A stretch of DNA of 64,000 nt, from the NCBI RefSeq assembly GCF_026870155.1, contig NZ_CP113975.1:2356001-2420000 (forward strand). The letters are read 5' to 3'. Every line of letters starts with the position of its first letter. Within the stretch, counting starts at the first letter, position 1. Positions 7,200 through 17,550 of the stretch are shown here, piece after piece. The notes under the pieces were generated by a model. It made no database searches. It had not been told where the DNA came from and saw only the letters and a list, made by a program, of their open reading frames with translations. This DNA comes from Flavobacterium marginilacus. GTDB taxonomy: Bacteria > Bacteroidota > Bacteroidia > Flavobacteriales > Flavobacteriaceae. A program made the translations under genes and the position numbers.

Positions 7200-10100
7200 T
7201 TACATATTTGCCCCAACCATTCGTTTCATAGTATCTAAAAAGGCTTGATGAAAAGCCTCATCTTTAGCATACAAGCGATACAAATCCAGTTCTGTTTTTC
7301 GTTGTTTCGACATTACTTCATCCAATATTTTTCGGAACGCTAAATCTCGGTTTGCAACATCGGTATTAGCTGCTACTTTAGTTAAATAATCAGGATGTGC
7401 CTGAATATATTTACCTAAGGTAACAAACTTAATTCTTTGGTCTTCTGGTGTGGCTTCCCATCCTTGGAACCATTTTTCATTGAAACTATTGATGATTAAA
7501 TCCAAAGGGTCAATTTCTTCATCACCGCCATGAGCACTTCTTGGATTTGGGTTTTGTGGGTCTAATTCGGTTTCAATTTCATCCAGAACAATGGATTCAT
7601 TCAATTTTACACGTTCTAAACCGTAGGTGGATAAATCGACTGAATTTAATAATTCGTCTAATGCATCAATACTGCCATCTGTGATTATTAATTTTGGTAT
7701 TAAAAATTTCAAAAACCAAAAAAGCTTCTCCCAATTAAGTACTTCATAAGGAAGTATCGCTGCCATTTGCCCATAAATTTTTACAAACTGTTTGGCTTTG
7801 ATTTTAAAGTCAGCTTTTTCACTGTCTTCCAATTGCAGGTCAAAGTTGAATCTGTCAGCCGCAGCATCAATTATGGGACTTAATTCCTGAGTATTTACTT
7901 TATTGAAATATTTAGTTACAAAATCTTCTACTTCAAACCATTCGTAAACACCAACTTCGTCCAGAACACCTTTTATTTCATGCAGTACATTTACATCTGT
8001 AGCACTGTTTAAAGAAGTCGCGGTGTAAAACGGGTCAAATGCTGTTTTTATATCATCAACTGAATTAAAGAAATCCAATACAAATAAATCTTCTGTTTTC
8101 TTTCCTAATTTATCTGCAGCACGATTCAATCGGGATAAGGCTTGTACCGCCAAAACACCTTGCAGTTTTTTATCAACGTACATAGCCGTTAGCTTGGGCT
8201 GGTCAAAACCTGTCAGGTATTTATTGGCAACCACTAACATTTTAAATTCATCATCACCAAACTTATCACGCGTGTCTTTTTCGGGAAAACCATTCAAAGC
8301 ATCTTCTGAATATTCTATGCCATCAACCGTTTTTTTTCCTGAAAATGCAATAGCAATTTGAAAAGGATTTCCTTTGTCTTTCAATATGCTTTTTAAAGCA
8401 GAATAATATTTAATAGCCGATTCAATGCTTTGAGTCACTACCATTGCTTTCGCTTTGCCTTTCAATTTCTTTTTATTAATGATATTGGCAATAAAATGCT
8501 CAAACATTATTTCGGCTTTCGTGGCAATGGTTTGCTTGTCTCGTTCTACATAAGCACGTAATTTCTTTTGTGCTTTTGCGGTGTCAAATAGCGGATTGTC
8601 TTCAATAGATTTTTCTATTTCATAGTAGCTTTTGTAGGTGGTGTAGTTGGCCAGAACATCCAAAATAAACCCTTCTTCAATCGCTTGTTTCATAGAGTAT
8701 AAATGAAACGGTTTGAAAGATCCATCTTCTTGTAAAACTCCAAATTTCTCTATAGTGATGGGCTTTGGTGTGGCGGTAAAAGCCAGATACGAAGCATTAC
8801 CCCGCATTTTTCTGGAACGCATGGCTTCAATAATTTTATCTTGTGGGTCTTCGTCTTCCTCTTCATTACTGGCTTTACCCATGGCACGATTCATATTATC
8901 AGCAGCCGAACCGCCTTGACTGCTATGCGCTTCATCAATAATTACAGCAAAGCGTTTGTCGCTTAAATCGGCAATACCATCAATGATGAAAGGAAATTTT
9001 TGAATGGTTGTAATGATAATGCGTTTGCCGCTTTCTAAACTTTCTTTTAATTCTTTTGAAGAGTAGGCAGGAGCCACAATATTTTTTACTTCTGAGAATT
9101 CTTTGATGTTGTCCCGAAGTTGTTTGTCTAATAATCGCCTGTCAGTAACAACAATTACTGAATCAAACAAGGGATTGGATATTCCTTTACTGCCTGGAAT
9201 CGTATCACTTTCAGGATAGGTTTCTATCAGCTGATAGGCTGCCCAGGTAATCGAATTTGATTTTCCGGAACCTGCCGAATGCTGAATCAAATAGTTTTGT
9301 CCAACGCCATTTTTACTTGCATCGACAATAATTCGCCGCACCACATTCATTTGATGGTAACGCGGAAAGAATAAATTACGTTTGCTCAATCCGTCTTTTT
9401 CTGTACCATCAAAACGCACAAAATGCTGGATGATATTGGCCACGCTTTCGCGTGTTAAAACCTCATCCCATAAATAAGAAGTTTTATGCCCAAAAGGATT
9501 TGGCGGATTGCCTTTACCGTAATTATGTCCTAAATTGAAGGGCAGAAAAAAAGTATTAGTGCCGTCTAGTTTGGTCGTCATATACACTTCATCGGTATCG
9601 ACTGCAAAATGCACGATGCAGCGCCCAAAGTTTAATAAAGGCTGGGTTATATCTCTTTTAGTTTTGTATTGGTTTTGACCGTGAACTTTGGCGTTTTGTC
9701 CTGTCCAGTGGTTTTTGAGTTCCATCGTCGCAATGGGTAAACCATTGACAAAAATAACCATATCAATTTCTTCTCTCGGATTGAGTACCGAATACCTAAT
9801 TTGACGAGAAACACTAAACTCATTGTTCTCAAAATTGGCTTTTGCCGAAGCACTGCTACTGGGCAAAGGCAAGACATATAATAAAGTAAAATGGGCATCA
9901 TCGACTTCCAACCCTTTGCGAAGCAAACGCAAAATGCCGTATTTTTTAACCAAACGATCCAAGCGCTCCAGAATTTTGAGTTTCCAGTCATTTTGCTTTT
10001 GCAATTTGGCTAACTCCTCGGCTTGAGTAGTTTCCAGAAAATGCCAAAAACGAACCTCATCAATAGCGTATTTGGCATTGAAGTCATTGGCGTAGCCAAT

Positions 10101-10238
10101 GTAATAGCCATTGCCCGAACGGTACAATTCCTTACGCTCTTGTATATTTCCTTCTTGTTTTAGTTCTTCGAGCGAACTACCTGTTAGTTTTTTTTCTATA
10201 GCAGATTCTAGAGCTTGTTCGTTGGTTTGGCTAGGCAT
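7200..10238 (-). CDS. hsdR: Type I restriction endonuclease subunit R
   Basis: 1012 aa, full length for HsdR. The N-terminal RecB-like nuclease motif is visible as EIDMVIFVNG (Asp159) and ATMELKN (E173-x-K175). The SF2 translocase motor follows: Walker A HSAGSGKS at 320-327, DEAH box at 435-438 in VIIDEAHSS, and motif III AFTATPK. Later helicase motifs include FGDDEFKMLVVANKYLTGFDQP and ALSRLNRAA. The C-terminal part is the helical domain that binds the methylase. It translocates and cleaves unmodified DNA in complex with HsdM and HsdS. It is the last gene of a seven-gene minus-strand operon, 4 bases after the preceding DUF262 gene. No motif is broken, so it is probably active. Confidence 0.95.
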   Translation of the reverse strand: MPSQTNEQALESAIEKKLTGSSLEELKQEGNIQERKELYRSGNGYYIGYANDFNAKYAIDEVRFWHFLETTQAEELAKLQKQNDWKLKILERLDRLVKKYGILRLLRKGLEVDDAHFTLLYVLPLPSSSASAKANFENNEFSVSRQIRYSVLNPREEIDMVIFVNGLPIATMELKNHWTGQNAKVHGQNQYKTKRDITQPLLNFGRCIVHFAVDTDEVYMTTKLDGTNTFFLPFNLGHNYGKGNPPNPFGHKTSYLWDEVLTRESVANIIQHFVRFDGTEKDGLSKRNLFFPRYHQMNVVRRIIVDASKNGVGQNYLIQHSAGSGKSNSITWAAYQLIETYPESDTIPGSKGISNPLFDSVIVVTDRRLLDKQLRDNIKEFSEVKNIVAPAYSSKELKESLESGKRIIITTIQKFPFIIDGIADLSDKRFAVIIDEAHSSQGGSAADNMNRAMGKASNEEEDEDPQDKIIEAMRSRKMRGNASYLAFTATPKPITIEKFGVLQEDGSFKPFHLYSMKQAIEEGFILDVLANYTTYKSYYEIEKSIEDNPLFDTAKAQKKLRAYVERDKQTIATKAEIMFEHFIANIINKKKLKGKAKAMVVTQSIESAIKYYSALKSILKDKGNPFQIAIAFSGKKTVDGIEYSEDALNGFPEKDTRDKFGDDEFKMLVVANKYLTGFDQPKLTAMYVDKKLQGVLAVQALSRLNRAADKLGKKTEDLFVLDFFNSVDDIKTAFDPFYTATSLNSATDVNVLHEIKGVLDEVGVYEWFEVEDFVTKYFNKVNTQELSPIIDAAADRFNFDLQLEDSEKADFKIKAKQFVKIYGQMAAILPYEVLNWEKLFWFLKFLIPKLIITDGSIDALDELLNSVDLSTYGLERVKLNESIVLDEIETELDPQNPNPRSAHGGDEEIDPLDLIINSFNEKWFQGWEATPEDQRIKFVTLGKYIQAHPDYLTKVAANTDVANRDLAFRKILDEVMSKQRKTELDLYRLYAKDEAFHQAFLDTMKRMVGANM

Positions 10239-10242
10239 AGTA

Positions 10243-12471
10243 TTATTCTTTAGACCAGTTTAATAAATTTTCAATAATCAAATTTTGATTTTTAATATTT
10301 TTATGAATCCATAACATTTTGTCATCCTTTTCTCGGAAATTAGTTCTAAAATACTGAAATATAACTCCATCAGTAAAAAAGGTTTTATATCCTGAAGTAG
10401 AAGCAAAAGCACCAAAATTCCATCCGAAATCCCAGTTCCATTTAGGAGCATTTATGATAATTGAATTAAATTGTAAAATGTAATAAATATAGATTTGTTT
10501 CTTGAATGACTTTTCATTTATAATATCATCCGCTGTTTTGTAAGTTTGAATAAATTTTTTTTGTACATGTATTAAAAATTCTTTTAACCCTATTGTATTT
10601 AATCCTTGTTTAGTAGAGATTAATTGTAAAAATCCTTCTTGTTTATGCCAATTACCAATATAACTAATTCTGTCAAATGATTCAGTGTACACATCTGTAG
10701 CAATTAAATTCCCCCATATATAATGTTTCTTTTGAATAAATTCCTCAAAGATGATTAGTTTTTCCTCAAAATCATCAAGGTTAAATTGATTACTAATTAT
10801 ATGTGGATTGCTAAATTCAATTAAATGTATTATTGAACCCTCATTTTGCTCATTATCTTCAGCTCTCCAAAAAAGATCTTCTGTCCTGAAGCGATTTTCA
10901 GATTTTTTTATAATTTGAAGTTTCTTTCTTTCTTCTTTATTTAAAATTGAAACAGATATACCTTTTAAATCTAGAATATCAGTAATATCACTATTGCTAC
11001 TTAAATTCCCAATGAATTTTATTGCATTAATCGTCAGTAAACTTGATGCTTTCATAATTGTAGCATCACTTCTGAGGTTATAAAAAAAACGAATTACTCG
11101 AAATAACTTAACTGAATCAATAGTCCCATCTAATTCTATTCTATTTTTACAATAGTATAAAATTGGCAAAAGGCGAAAACTATCTATTTGAATAATACTA
11201 TTATTGTTATCTACTGGACATAACCATTGTTTTTCAATTAAATTGAAGTTAGAATAAGTAGAGTAATTTGATTTTAATTTTTCCATTTCGTTAGGAAACG
11301 ACTCAAATAAATATTTTAAAGCCCTAAAATAATAATCAATTTCATCTAAACTTAAATATTTAGCATCTAATTTTTTTCCTTTTCCCCATTTTATAATTGC
11401 AATAATATCTTTTTTATCTAAGGAATCTTCGTTGTCATCATCTATAATAACCTCTTGAATTTCAGTCATTTTTATTATCTGAATCCATCTTAAAAATTCA
11501 TTAAATCCTTCATCGGCAGTAATTTCATTATTAGATTTATCTCTATTTTTCCAAAAGAAATCTTGCCATATTTCCCACTTTTCGCCCCATTCTAAAGGAT
11601 TTGACTTTACTAAATCAGTGTCAAACAATTTAGCTCTAATAGTTTCATTATCCGCTAACTGCTGACCTCTAGAGTTCATAGTTATATAGAGCTCTTCACC
11701 TTGTGAAGTCTCCTCTGTTTTAAAATGCCAAAATTTAATTTGCGTTTTTACAAATTCATAATATGAATTAGAATCATTTTCAAAATGGGAATTAAGTTTA
11801 TTGAATACTCCCGATTTCTCATTTGTTTTTTGCCCAACAATTGCATTTACTGTAACATCATTATCATAGTTGGATAAAAACCAATTCTTATTTCTTATAT
11901 TTAATAAATCATCAACAGATTTTGCATTACTAAGTAAATCAATAAAAAAATTATGTGTTAATGTCCTTACTCTATAATCAAATGCAATTTGTTCAATATC
12001 TTTGTTAAACCTAAAAGTAGATATAAAATCTTTTTGTTTTCCTTCTTTAATTGATAGATAATATAGTATTAAAAATAATGTTGTAAACCTTTGCTGTCCA
12101 TCGATTAAATATAAATCATCGTTACGATCATTAAAAACATAATAACCGGGTCTATATGAATATAAAAAACCAATATTTATAGGACTTGACTTACTCAATA
12201 AGCAATCAAGAATATTATTTAAACTTTTTCTAGTAGTTTCATCGCTTGTTGTATCAACTAATTTTTTAATTGTTTCAATCTCAGAGACTGTAGCTTCATC
12301 TATTTTGTTGTTTAGTTTAAATCCTTCTGTAATATCTTGAATAAAAGTATCTAGTATTCCATAATCATTAAAACCCCACACATATTCTCGTTGAATTTCA
12401 GGAACAATCAAATTATAATTATTCATTAATTGCTCAACAGATACTTCTTGCATTGATTTTACTGTACTCAT
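10243..12471 (-). CDS. DUF262 domain protein (GmrS/ParB-like NTPase fold)
   Basis: 742 aa. The N-terminal DUF262 signature is clear: IVPEIQREYVWG at 22-33 and YLIDGQQRFTTLFLI at 121-135, the DGQQR motif of the ParB/sulfiredoxin-like NTPase domain of GmrS-type type IV restriction proteins. A second conserved Arg/Asn-rich motif follows near 265-285 (LYITMNSRGQQLADNETI). I do not see the DUF1524 HNH motif at the C-terminus, which is rich in Trp and Phe and may be a recognition domain. The start overlaps the stop of the upstream DUF262/DUF1524 gene in an ATGA, so translation of the two is coupled and they may form a heteromer. Confidence 0.85.
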   Translation of the reverse strand: MSTVKSMQEVSVEQLMNNYNLIVPEIQREYVWGFNDYGILDTFIQDITEGFKLNNKIDEATVSEIETIKKLVDTTSDETTRKSLNNILDCLLSKSSPINIGFLYSYRPGYYVFNDRNDDLYLIDGQQRFTTLFLILYYLSIKEGKQKDFISTFRFNKDIEQIAFDYRVRTLTHNFFIDLLSNAKSVDDLLNIRNKNWFLSNYDNDVTVNAIVGQKTNEKSGVFNKLNSHFENDSNSYYEFVKTQIKFWHFKTEETSQGEELYITMNSRGQQLADNETIRAKLFDTDLVKSNPLEWGEKWEIWQDFFWKNRDKSNNEITADEGFNEFLRWIQIIKMTEIQEVIIDDDNEDSLDKKDIIAIIKWGKGKKLDAKYLSLDEIDYYFRALKYLFESFPNEMEKLKSNYSTYSNFNLIEKQWLCPVDNNNSIIQIDSFRLLPILYYCKNRIELDGTIDSVKLFRVIRFFYNLRSDATIMKASSLLTINAIKFIGNLSSNSDITDILDLKGISVSILNKEERKKLQIIKKSENRFRTEDLFWRAEDNEQNEGSIIHLIEFSNPHIISNQFNLDDFEEKLIIFEEFIQKKHYIWGNLIATDVYTESFDRISYIGNWHKQEGFLQLISTKQGLNTIGLKEFLIHVQKKFIQTYKTADDIINEKSFKKQIYIYYILQFNSIIINAPKWNWDFGWNFGAFASTSGYKTFFTDGVIFQYFRTNFREKDDKMLWIHKNIKNQNLIIENLLNWSKE

Positions 12472-14273
12472 GGTTTTTGTATGTTAAAAAAGTTTTCTAT
12501 TGTTTTAGAAATAAATTTCGCATTAGATTCTATATCTATGTTAGTCCAATGTTCATAATCTTTATTCTCATCTTTGTCGTCATTAAAGTTTCTAACAAAA
12601 ACGCTAAATGTATGCGGTTGTATAAAATTACCATCATTGTAAAATGAAATAATTCTAGCCCTTTTATCAGCATATTTTGAATTACTTATGCTTCTGTTGA
12701 GCGAAGAATATAATAGGACTAGGTTTCCAACAGAATTAATTTTGAAAGAGCTTGTTTGTTCTTTAATGAATAAGATGATTTTTTCTTGATATTTTTCATC
12801 ATTTTTTTTAGAATCAAAATCCTTCAAATCAAATTGTTTGTTTTTTCCAACATAAGTTTTATTTAAAAATGCTATATATTCTTTTTGCTTCTCAACTTCT
12901 TTTGGATTTTGCGGAAAAATGTGCTCAATATCATTGCTTTTTTTAGTAAAAGCAAAATGAGGTAAAAAATTATGATTTTCTTTTAATGAATATATCACAT
13001 CCATTAAAACTAATGTCTGAACAAGTTTTTCTGGATTGTCATAATACCAATTGACATTACTATCAGTAAAATTGATTAGTTCATTGTCAATTGAAACTAC
13101 TTCTAGCATTAATCCTTTAAGTTTTTCAATAAATTGATCTCTAGTTGTACATTTTTCCCAAAGATTCCAAACTGTATTAAAATTAAATGTTTTATTAGAT
13201 TTATGATTAAACAAATATCCCAAAAAATGGTATATTTTTCGATCATTAAACCAATCTTGTAAAGTGCTGTGGAGTTTTACGATTTCTTTATATAATCCTA
13301 ATGCATCGTTATTGTGCTTCTCTATTAGTTCAAGAGTTAATTTTTTATCTCCTTTTTTTTCAGCAAATAATAAATATAAATTATTTATTGGATATTTTTT
13401 TTCGTCAAAAAGTTTATTACTAACACCTATTTCTTCTGATTTAACATTTACAAAATTTGAAAAATATTGTTTAACATCATCACGACTCCACCAATTATTT
13501 ATCTGATCTAATTCCCATCCAATTTTTACTCTTCTTTCGTTTACTCGAACTATATTTTTTATATCACTTTCTCTTTTTCCTTCTTCATTAGCAACACGAG
13601 TTATTAAAATCGCTCTTACTAAATCTGCTCCATCCAAAGGCACACGTTTAGAATTAAGATTTCCAAATATTTTTTCTTCGCTTGTCGTGCCTTCTACTTT
13701 ATTTATAATTAATTTTACAGAGTTTAGTAATTTTTCGGTATAAATAACTACATCAAAAGTAGGCTCATTTCTTTGCTTTTCATCAAACCAAATTTCAATT
13801 GCTTCGTATACTCTATAGATATGATAAATATCTTGATGATCATAATTTTCATTTTTTTTAGTAAAACCTTCCCAACTATTTTCTGGAAATGAAGCTAATG
13901 TGTTCGTTATTATTTTATTCAAAAAACTGTTAGTCTCTTTTCTTATTGAGTTTTCAGGAAAACGTACTTTATTAAAGACTAATTCTTTTTTGTTTAAATA
14001 AGATAAAAGAATAGTTAGAGTGGTTAATCGCTGTTGTCCGTCTATTACATTAAAATAGTTCTCTTTTTCTACAATTGTAATGTTTTGCAAACAATAAAAT
14101 TTATCGTTTGCGTGCTTAAAATTATCTATATCTTCGAGTAATTTTTGAACGTTTTTAGGTTCCCACTTATAACCTCTTTGATAATGTGGAATATTATAAT
14201 ATTCCTTTTTAAGTTCTTTTAAATAACCATCTTCTGAAAAAACTTCTTCAACACTATATAATAATTGACTCAT
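12468..14273 (-). CDS. DUF262-DUF1524 nuclease (GmrSD-like)
   Basis: 601 aa. DUF262 at the N-terminus is shown by YYNIPHYQRGYKWEPKNV (25-42) and FNVIDGQQRLTTLTIL (74-89). The C-terminal half carries the DUF1524 HNH-type motif DIEHIFPQNP with His451, plus SVGNLVLLYSSLNRSISNSKYADK, the usual late motif of the family. This is the arrangement of GmrSD-type restriction enzymes, which use nucleotide hydrolysis and cut modified phage DNA, here with both domains on one chain. It is embedded in the hsd operon between a DUF6615-like gene (4 bp upstream) and the second DUF262 gene (4-bp overlap). Whether it targets modified DNA is inference. Confidence 0.85.
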   Translation of the reverse strand: MSQLLYSVEEVFSEDGYLKELKKEYYNIPHYQRGYKWEPKNVQKLLEDIDNFKHANDKFYCLQNITIVEKENYFNVIDGQQRLTTLTILLSYLNKKELVFNKVRFPENSIRKETNSFLNKIITNTLASFPENSWEGFTKKNENYDHQDIYHIYRVYEAIEIWFDEKQRNEPTFDVVIYTEKLLNSVKLIINKVEGTTSEEKIFGNLNSKRVPLDGADLVRAILITRVANEEGKRESDIKNIVRVNERRVKIGWELDQINNWWSRDDVKQYFSNFVNVKSEEIGVSNKLFDEKKYPINNLYLLFAEKKGDKKLTLELIEKHNNDALGLYKEIVKLHSTLQDWFNDRKIYHFLGYLFNHKSNKTFNFNTVWNLWEKCTTRDQFIEKLKGLMLEVVSIDNELINFTDSNVNWYYDNPEKLVQTLVLMDVIYSLKENHNFLPHFAFTKKSNDIEHIFPQNPKEVEKQKEYIAFLNKTYVGKNKQFDLKDFDSKKNDEKYQEKIILFIKEQTSSFKINSVGNLVLLYSSLNRSISNSKYADKRARIISFYNDGNFIQPHTFSVFVRNFNDDKDENKDYEHWTNIDIESNAKFISKTIENFFNIQKP

Positions 14274-14277
14274 TTTG

Positions 14278-15138
14278 TTATTTTAAATTGTCTGTCCTAT
14301 GGATTACTATTCTCAAACTAGGATCCCATTTTGCTTCTCTTTTGGCAATTGAGATACGATTATTGTCTATAATATCATTATCTATGTCTTTTTCATTATC
14401 TATATCTTTCTCACTTTTTTCTTCTTCTTCTTCTTCTTCTTTATCAACTAGCGTAATTAATTTAAAATTTATATCAGATTCTTTAATTTCTTCTAAGGCG
14501 TAAAGTGTTTTTCCTTCAGTTTTATGATAACAGCATGTTAATACCCTCCATGGTTCAGCAAACGAATGATGAAAATCCGCAAATTTTGCTTTGATGAAAT
14601 TACCTCTTGTATTTGTTCTACTTGCAATCCTAATAACATCTTTGGTTTTAACTATAGAGCAACCAAATTGAGATTCAGAAAAAGTGCTTTCACATCTATC
14701 AGTACCTGAATAATTGTAGGTACCTTTTCCGTCACCATTATATAGTAAATAGTAACTTTCACATCCAGAAATTCCTTCAAGTAATAAAAGTTTATCCCAC
14801 TGTAAATCACCACCGCTTACATATCGTAATTTATCATATTCACCGCTTGTTTTTAAAATTTTAGCTTGCAAGGCAAACCATTTATATTCATTAAGGTTTG
14901 TTTCAACAAATAAATCGATATCATTTCCATACGTTTTCTCATCAACAGCTTTTTTTGTATAGACATCAAAGTTTGTTAAACTTTTATTGTATTGTAAAAT
15001 TTCGACCATTATATCAGAAGTGATTCCAATTTCAGACAAATTAATATTTACTTCATGCGCCCTACTTATTTTTTTCCATAATTTTTCAGCTATCTCTTCA
15101 AACAACTTACACCTTGCTGATGTACTTAATAAGCTCAT
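14278..15138 (-). CDS. DUF6615-like protein, probable PD-(D/E)XK-type nuclease fold
   Basis: 286 aa. After a helical start, residues 60-95 hold a nuclease-like core: a Glu near 67, GNDIDLFVE (Asp73/Asp75), then WFALQAKIL (Q91-A-K93), the Q-x-K variant of the PD-(D/E)XK active site. This resembles the DUF6615 family. Later it has GISGCESYYLLYNG and a Cys/His cluster (VLTCCYHKTEG). Near the C-terminus lies an acidic linker, a run of Glu followed by EKDIDN twice, encoded by a GAA/GAG trinucleotide run near 14418-14445 that could change length without breaking frame. It sits between hsdS (20 bp) and the DUF262 pair (4 bp). Its function is unknown; DNA cleavage is inferred. Confidence 0.55.
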   Translation of the reverse strand: MSLLSTSARCKLFEEIAEKLWKKISRAHEVNINLSEIGITSDIMVEILQYNKSLTNFDVYTKKAVDEKTYGNDIDLFVETNLNEYKWFALQAKILKTSGEYDKLRYVSGGDLQWDKLLLLEGISGCESYYLLYNGDGKGTYNYSGTDRCESTFSESQFGCSIVKTKDVIRIASRTNTRGNFIKAKFADFHHSFAEPWRVLTCCYHKTEGKTLYALEEIKESDINFKLITLVDKEEEEEEEKSEKDIDNEKDIDNDIIDNNRISIAKREAKWDPSLRIVIHRTDNLK

Positions 15139-15158
15139 ATCCTTATTTTTTTTTTATT

Positions 15159-16466
15159 TTAACTTACCCTCACTTTCCCCGTTACGACCCCATCTATCAA
15201 ACTCATTTTATACTCCTTCAACTTCTCAATCTCTTGCTCTTTTAACGAAATGGCTGTGGAGATTTTGGTATTAGCGGTTTCTATATATTCAATAATTTGC
15301 TTTTGTTCTTCATATCCACAATGTACTACAGTTAATCTACCGATATCAGTGCTATTAATTGCGGGATAACTCATTCCTTTTGAATTTACAGTTACTTGTT
15401 CTGTAAAAGCATCGCTTCTTACGAAGTTGCCCAAAAATTCTGGATAGATAAATTCTTTAGGTTGTAATACTGCAAAGCCTGTTGAATAAATATACTTAGA
15501 TTTAATTTCATCAATAAAATCAATGGCTTTTAAATATGTTCTAACAGTCGATATAATTGTATCTCCTGTTTTTGCAATTCTTCTTGCTCTTGAGGGCGCA
15601 TTTTTGAATGTATATTCTTCAATATTACATATTCCCTTTTCTATACTCACGCTACCAATATCAACATATTTAAATTCAAAGTTTTTATTAGTGTTTTCAG
15701 GTAATGAGTTTAAATTTATTGAGCAAATATCTTTCAACCTCTTTACCTCCCAATGCTCCGGAATCTCCCCAATCCATTCCACACCGCTGTCTTTTAGTTT
15801 TACATCAGGATTTATTCCTTGTGTAACGGCTTTGTGAATGAGTATTTGCCTGCGTTCTTTGAGTAATTCAATTTGTTGTTGCTTGATGGCAATGGCTTGG
15901 TCAATCTTGGCGGTCTTGTCGTCCAAAAATTGAGCAATGTCAGTTTGTTCTTTTAAAGATGGAATTAAAAAAGGAATTTGTTTCATTCGCTCTTTTGATA
16001 AGTCCCATTGGCCAATCCTTACGCCATCAGAAGCAGAACCAAAAAAAGAAACATATAATTTACTTCTAATAGCTAAATGAAAATATTCAGGTGTCATTTT
16101 TTTATCCAAATCAAAAATAAAATAAGCAGGACTAACAATTCCATCATAATCAGAAATTCCATAAGAACCTTGCCAAGCTTTCATTTTGTTCATTCCAAAT
16201 TGTCCTTTCAAAAGAACTTTATAATTTGATAAATCATCTGGAATGAAATTATGATTTGCTCCTTCATCTTCTAAATCTCTCAAAATAACTCCTTTTTCTC
16301 TTGTTATCGATAATAGGGATAAATCAGTTCTATTATTTGTAGAAATTGGATTTAACAAAACTCCTAATCTTGATAACTCCCAATGCTCAGGAATATCCCC
16401 CAGCCATTCCACTCCCGAAGGTTTGTAACTAGAATAGGTTTGTAATTTTGTAATGGTATTATTCAT
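15159..16466 (-). CDS. hsdS: Type I restriction specificity subunit S
   Basis: 435 aa with the duplicated HsdS plan. Target-recognition domain 1 begins at YKPSGVEWLGDIPEHWELSR and ends in a coiled coil (KIDQAIAIKQQQIELLKERR). Domain 2 begins KDSGVEWIGEIPEHWEVKR and ends in a second coiled coil (ISLKEQEIEKLKEYK). It sets the bipartite sequence recognised by both methylase and nuclease. The stop and start overlap by 8 bases with the upstream DUF1016 gene. I see no second hsdS copy or invertase nearby, so specificity switching by inversion is not indicated. Confidence 0.95.
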   Translation of the reverse strand: MNNTITKLQTYSSYKPSGVEWLGDIPEHWELSRLGVLLNPISTNNRTDLSLLSITREKGVILRDLEDEGANHNFIPDDLSNYKVLLKGQFGMNKMKAWQGSYGISDYDGIVSPAYFIFDLDKKMTPEYFHLAIRSKLYVSFFGSASDGVRIGQWDLSKERMKQIPFLIPSLKEQTDIAQFLDDKTAKIDQAIAIKQQQIELLKERRQILIHKAVTQGINPDVKLKDSGVEWIGEIPEHWEVKRLKDICSINLNSLPENTNKNFEFKYVDIGSVSIEKGICNIEEYTFKNAPSRARRIAKTGDTIISTVRTYLKAIDFIDEIKSKYIYSTGFAVLQPKEFIYPEFLGNFVRSDAFTEQVTVNSKGMSYPAINSTDIGRLTVVHCGYEEQKQIIEYIETANTKISTAISLKEQEIEKLKEYKMSLIDGVVTGKVRVS

Positions 16467-17538
16467 CAGAGGTATCGGTTCGGTTTAGTAATTCGTTTTC
16501 AATTTCTTCAATGGTCGGCAAACTGCTTTTTAGTTCTTCGGGTAGGATTTCGGTAAACAAAAATTCGCTAATGCCTATAGGCTTGTTGATGTCCCGTAAG
16601 GCAAATTCGGCTTCGATATTGTTTTTGTCTCGGCACAATAGTATTCCTATGGTCGGTTTGTCATCGTCTTGTTTCAAAAGCGTATCGACTGCCGAGAGAT
16701 AAAAATTCATTTTTCCTGTATATTCGGGGATAAAAGCGGTGTTTTTTAATTCAACCACTACATAACATTTCAGTTTGATGTGGTAGAACAGTAAATCTAA
16801 AAAGTATTCTTTTTCGCCAATTTCGAGTGGGTATTGCTGTCCTACAAAAGCAAAACCTTTGCCAAGCTCCAATAAGAATTTAGAGATTTGTGTGACCAAT
16901 TGTTTTTCTAAATCACGCTCTTTCATTTTTGGAAACATCGTTACGAAATCGAAAACATAAGGATCTTTTAGCGTTTGCTGTGCCAAATCGGACAGCGGTT
17001 CTGGCAGGGTATTTTTGAAATTGGTTATCGATTTTCCTTGTCTTGCAAATAATTGCGATTTGATTTGCAGGGCTAAAGTTTCTCTTCCCCACGCATTCTC
17101 TATAGTTTGTTGGGCATAAAATTGAACCACTTTATTGTCCTTTACCTTATCGATAATAAGTTTGATATGTCCCCAAGGAATTTGTTTTAGCAGTGAAAAT
17201 AAATAGTCGTCCCCAGCTTGAGGACTAATTATATTTAATTCGTCCCCAACTTGAGGACTATTTGTAAATTGAAGATAGAACAATTTACAATATTTAAGAT
17301 TTGTAACAGAAAACCCTTTCATTTCAGGGAATTCCACTTTTAAGTCTTTTGAAATTTGGTCTAATAATTTACTTCCCCACGGAGATGTTTTTTGTTTTTC
17401 GGCAATCATTTTGCCTAATTCCCAATAAAATGACACTAAATGCGCATTCAATGCCAATGTCGCTTTTATTTGAGACGAACGGATTTTTGATTTTAATTCA
17501 AAGAGCCATTGTTTGTATTCGTTGTCTAGTATTTGCAT
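16459..17538 (-). CDS. DUF1016 / YhcG-type PD-(D/E)XK nuclease domain protein
   Basis: 359 aa. The N-terminal DUF1016 domain is recognised from QIKATLALNAHLVSFYWELG and LLDQISKDLKVEFPEMKGFS. The C-terminal PD-(D/E)XK nuclease domain has EYFLDLLFYH (Asp) and CYVVVELKN (E-x-K), then FYLSAVDTLLKQDDDKPTIGILLC. A short internal near-repeat (SPQVGDELN / SPQAGDDYL) lies near residues 93-112. YhcG-family proteins are common inside type I restriction operons of this phylum. Here it lies 12 bp after hsdM and overlaps hsdS by 8 bp. Its role in restriction is not established; it may be an extra nuclease of the complex. Confidence 0.88.
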   Translation of the reverse strand: MQILDNEYKQWLFELKSKIRSSQIKATLALNAHLVSFYWELGKMIAEKQKTSPWGSKLLDQISKDLKVEFPEMKGFSVTNLKYCKLFYLQFTNSPQVGDELNIISPQAGDDYLFSLLKQIPWGHIKLIIDKVKDNKVVQFYAQQTIENAWGRETLALQIKSQLFARQGKSITNFKNTLPEPLSDLAQQTLKDPYVFDFVTMFPKMKERDLEKQLVTQISKFLLELGKGFAFVGQQYPLEIGEKEYFLDLLFYHIKLKCYVVVELKNTAFIPEYTGKMNFYLSAVDTLLKQDDDKPTIGILLCRDKNNIEAEFALRDINKPIGISEFLFTEILPEELKSSLPTIEEIENELLNRTDTSDE

Positions 17539-17550
17539 CCTGAAATGTAT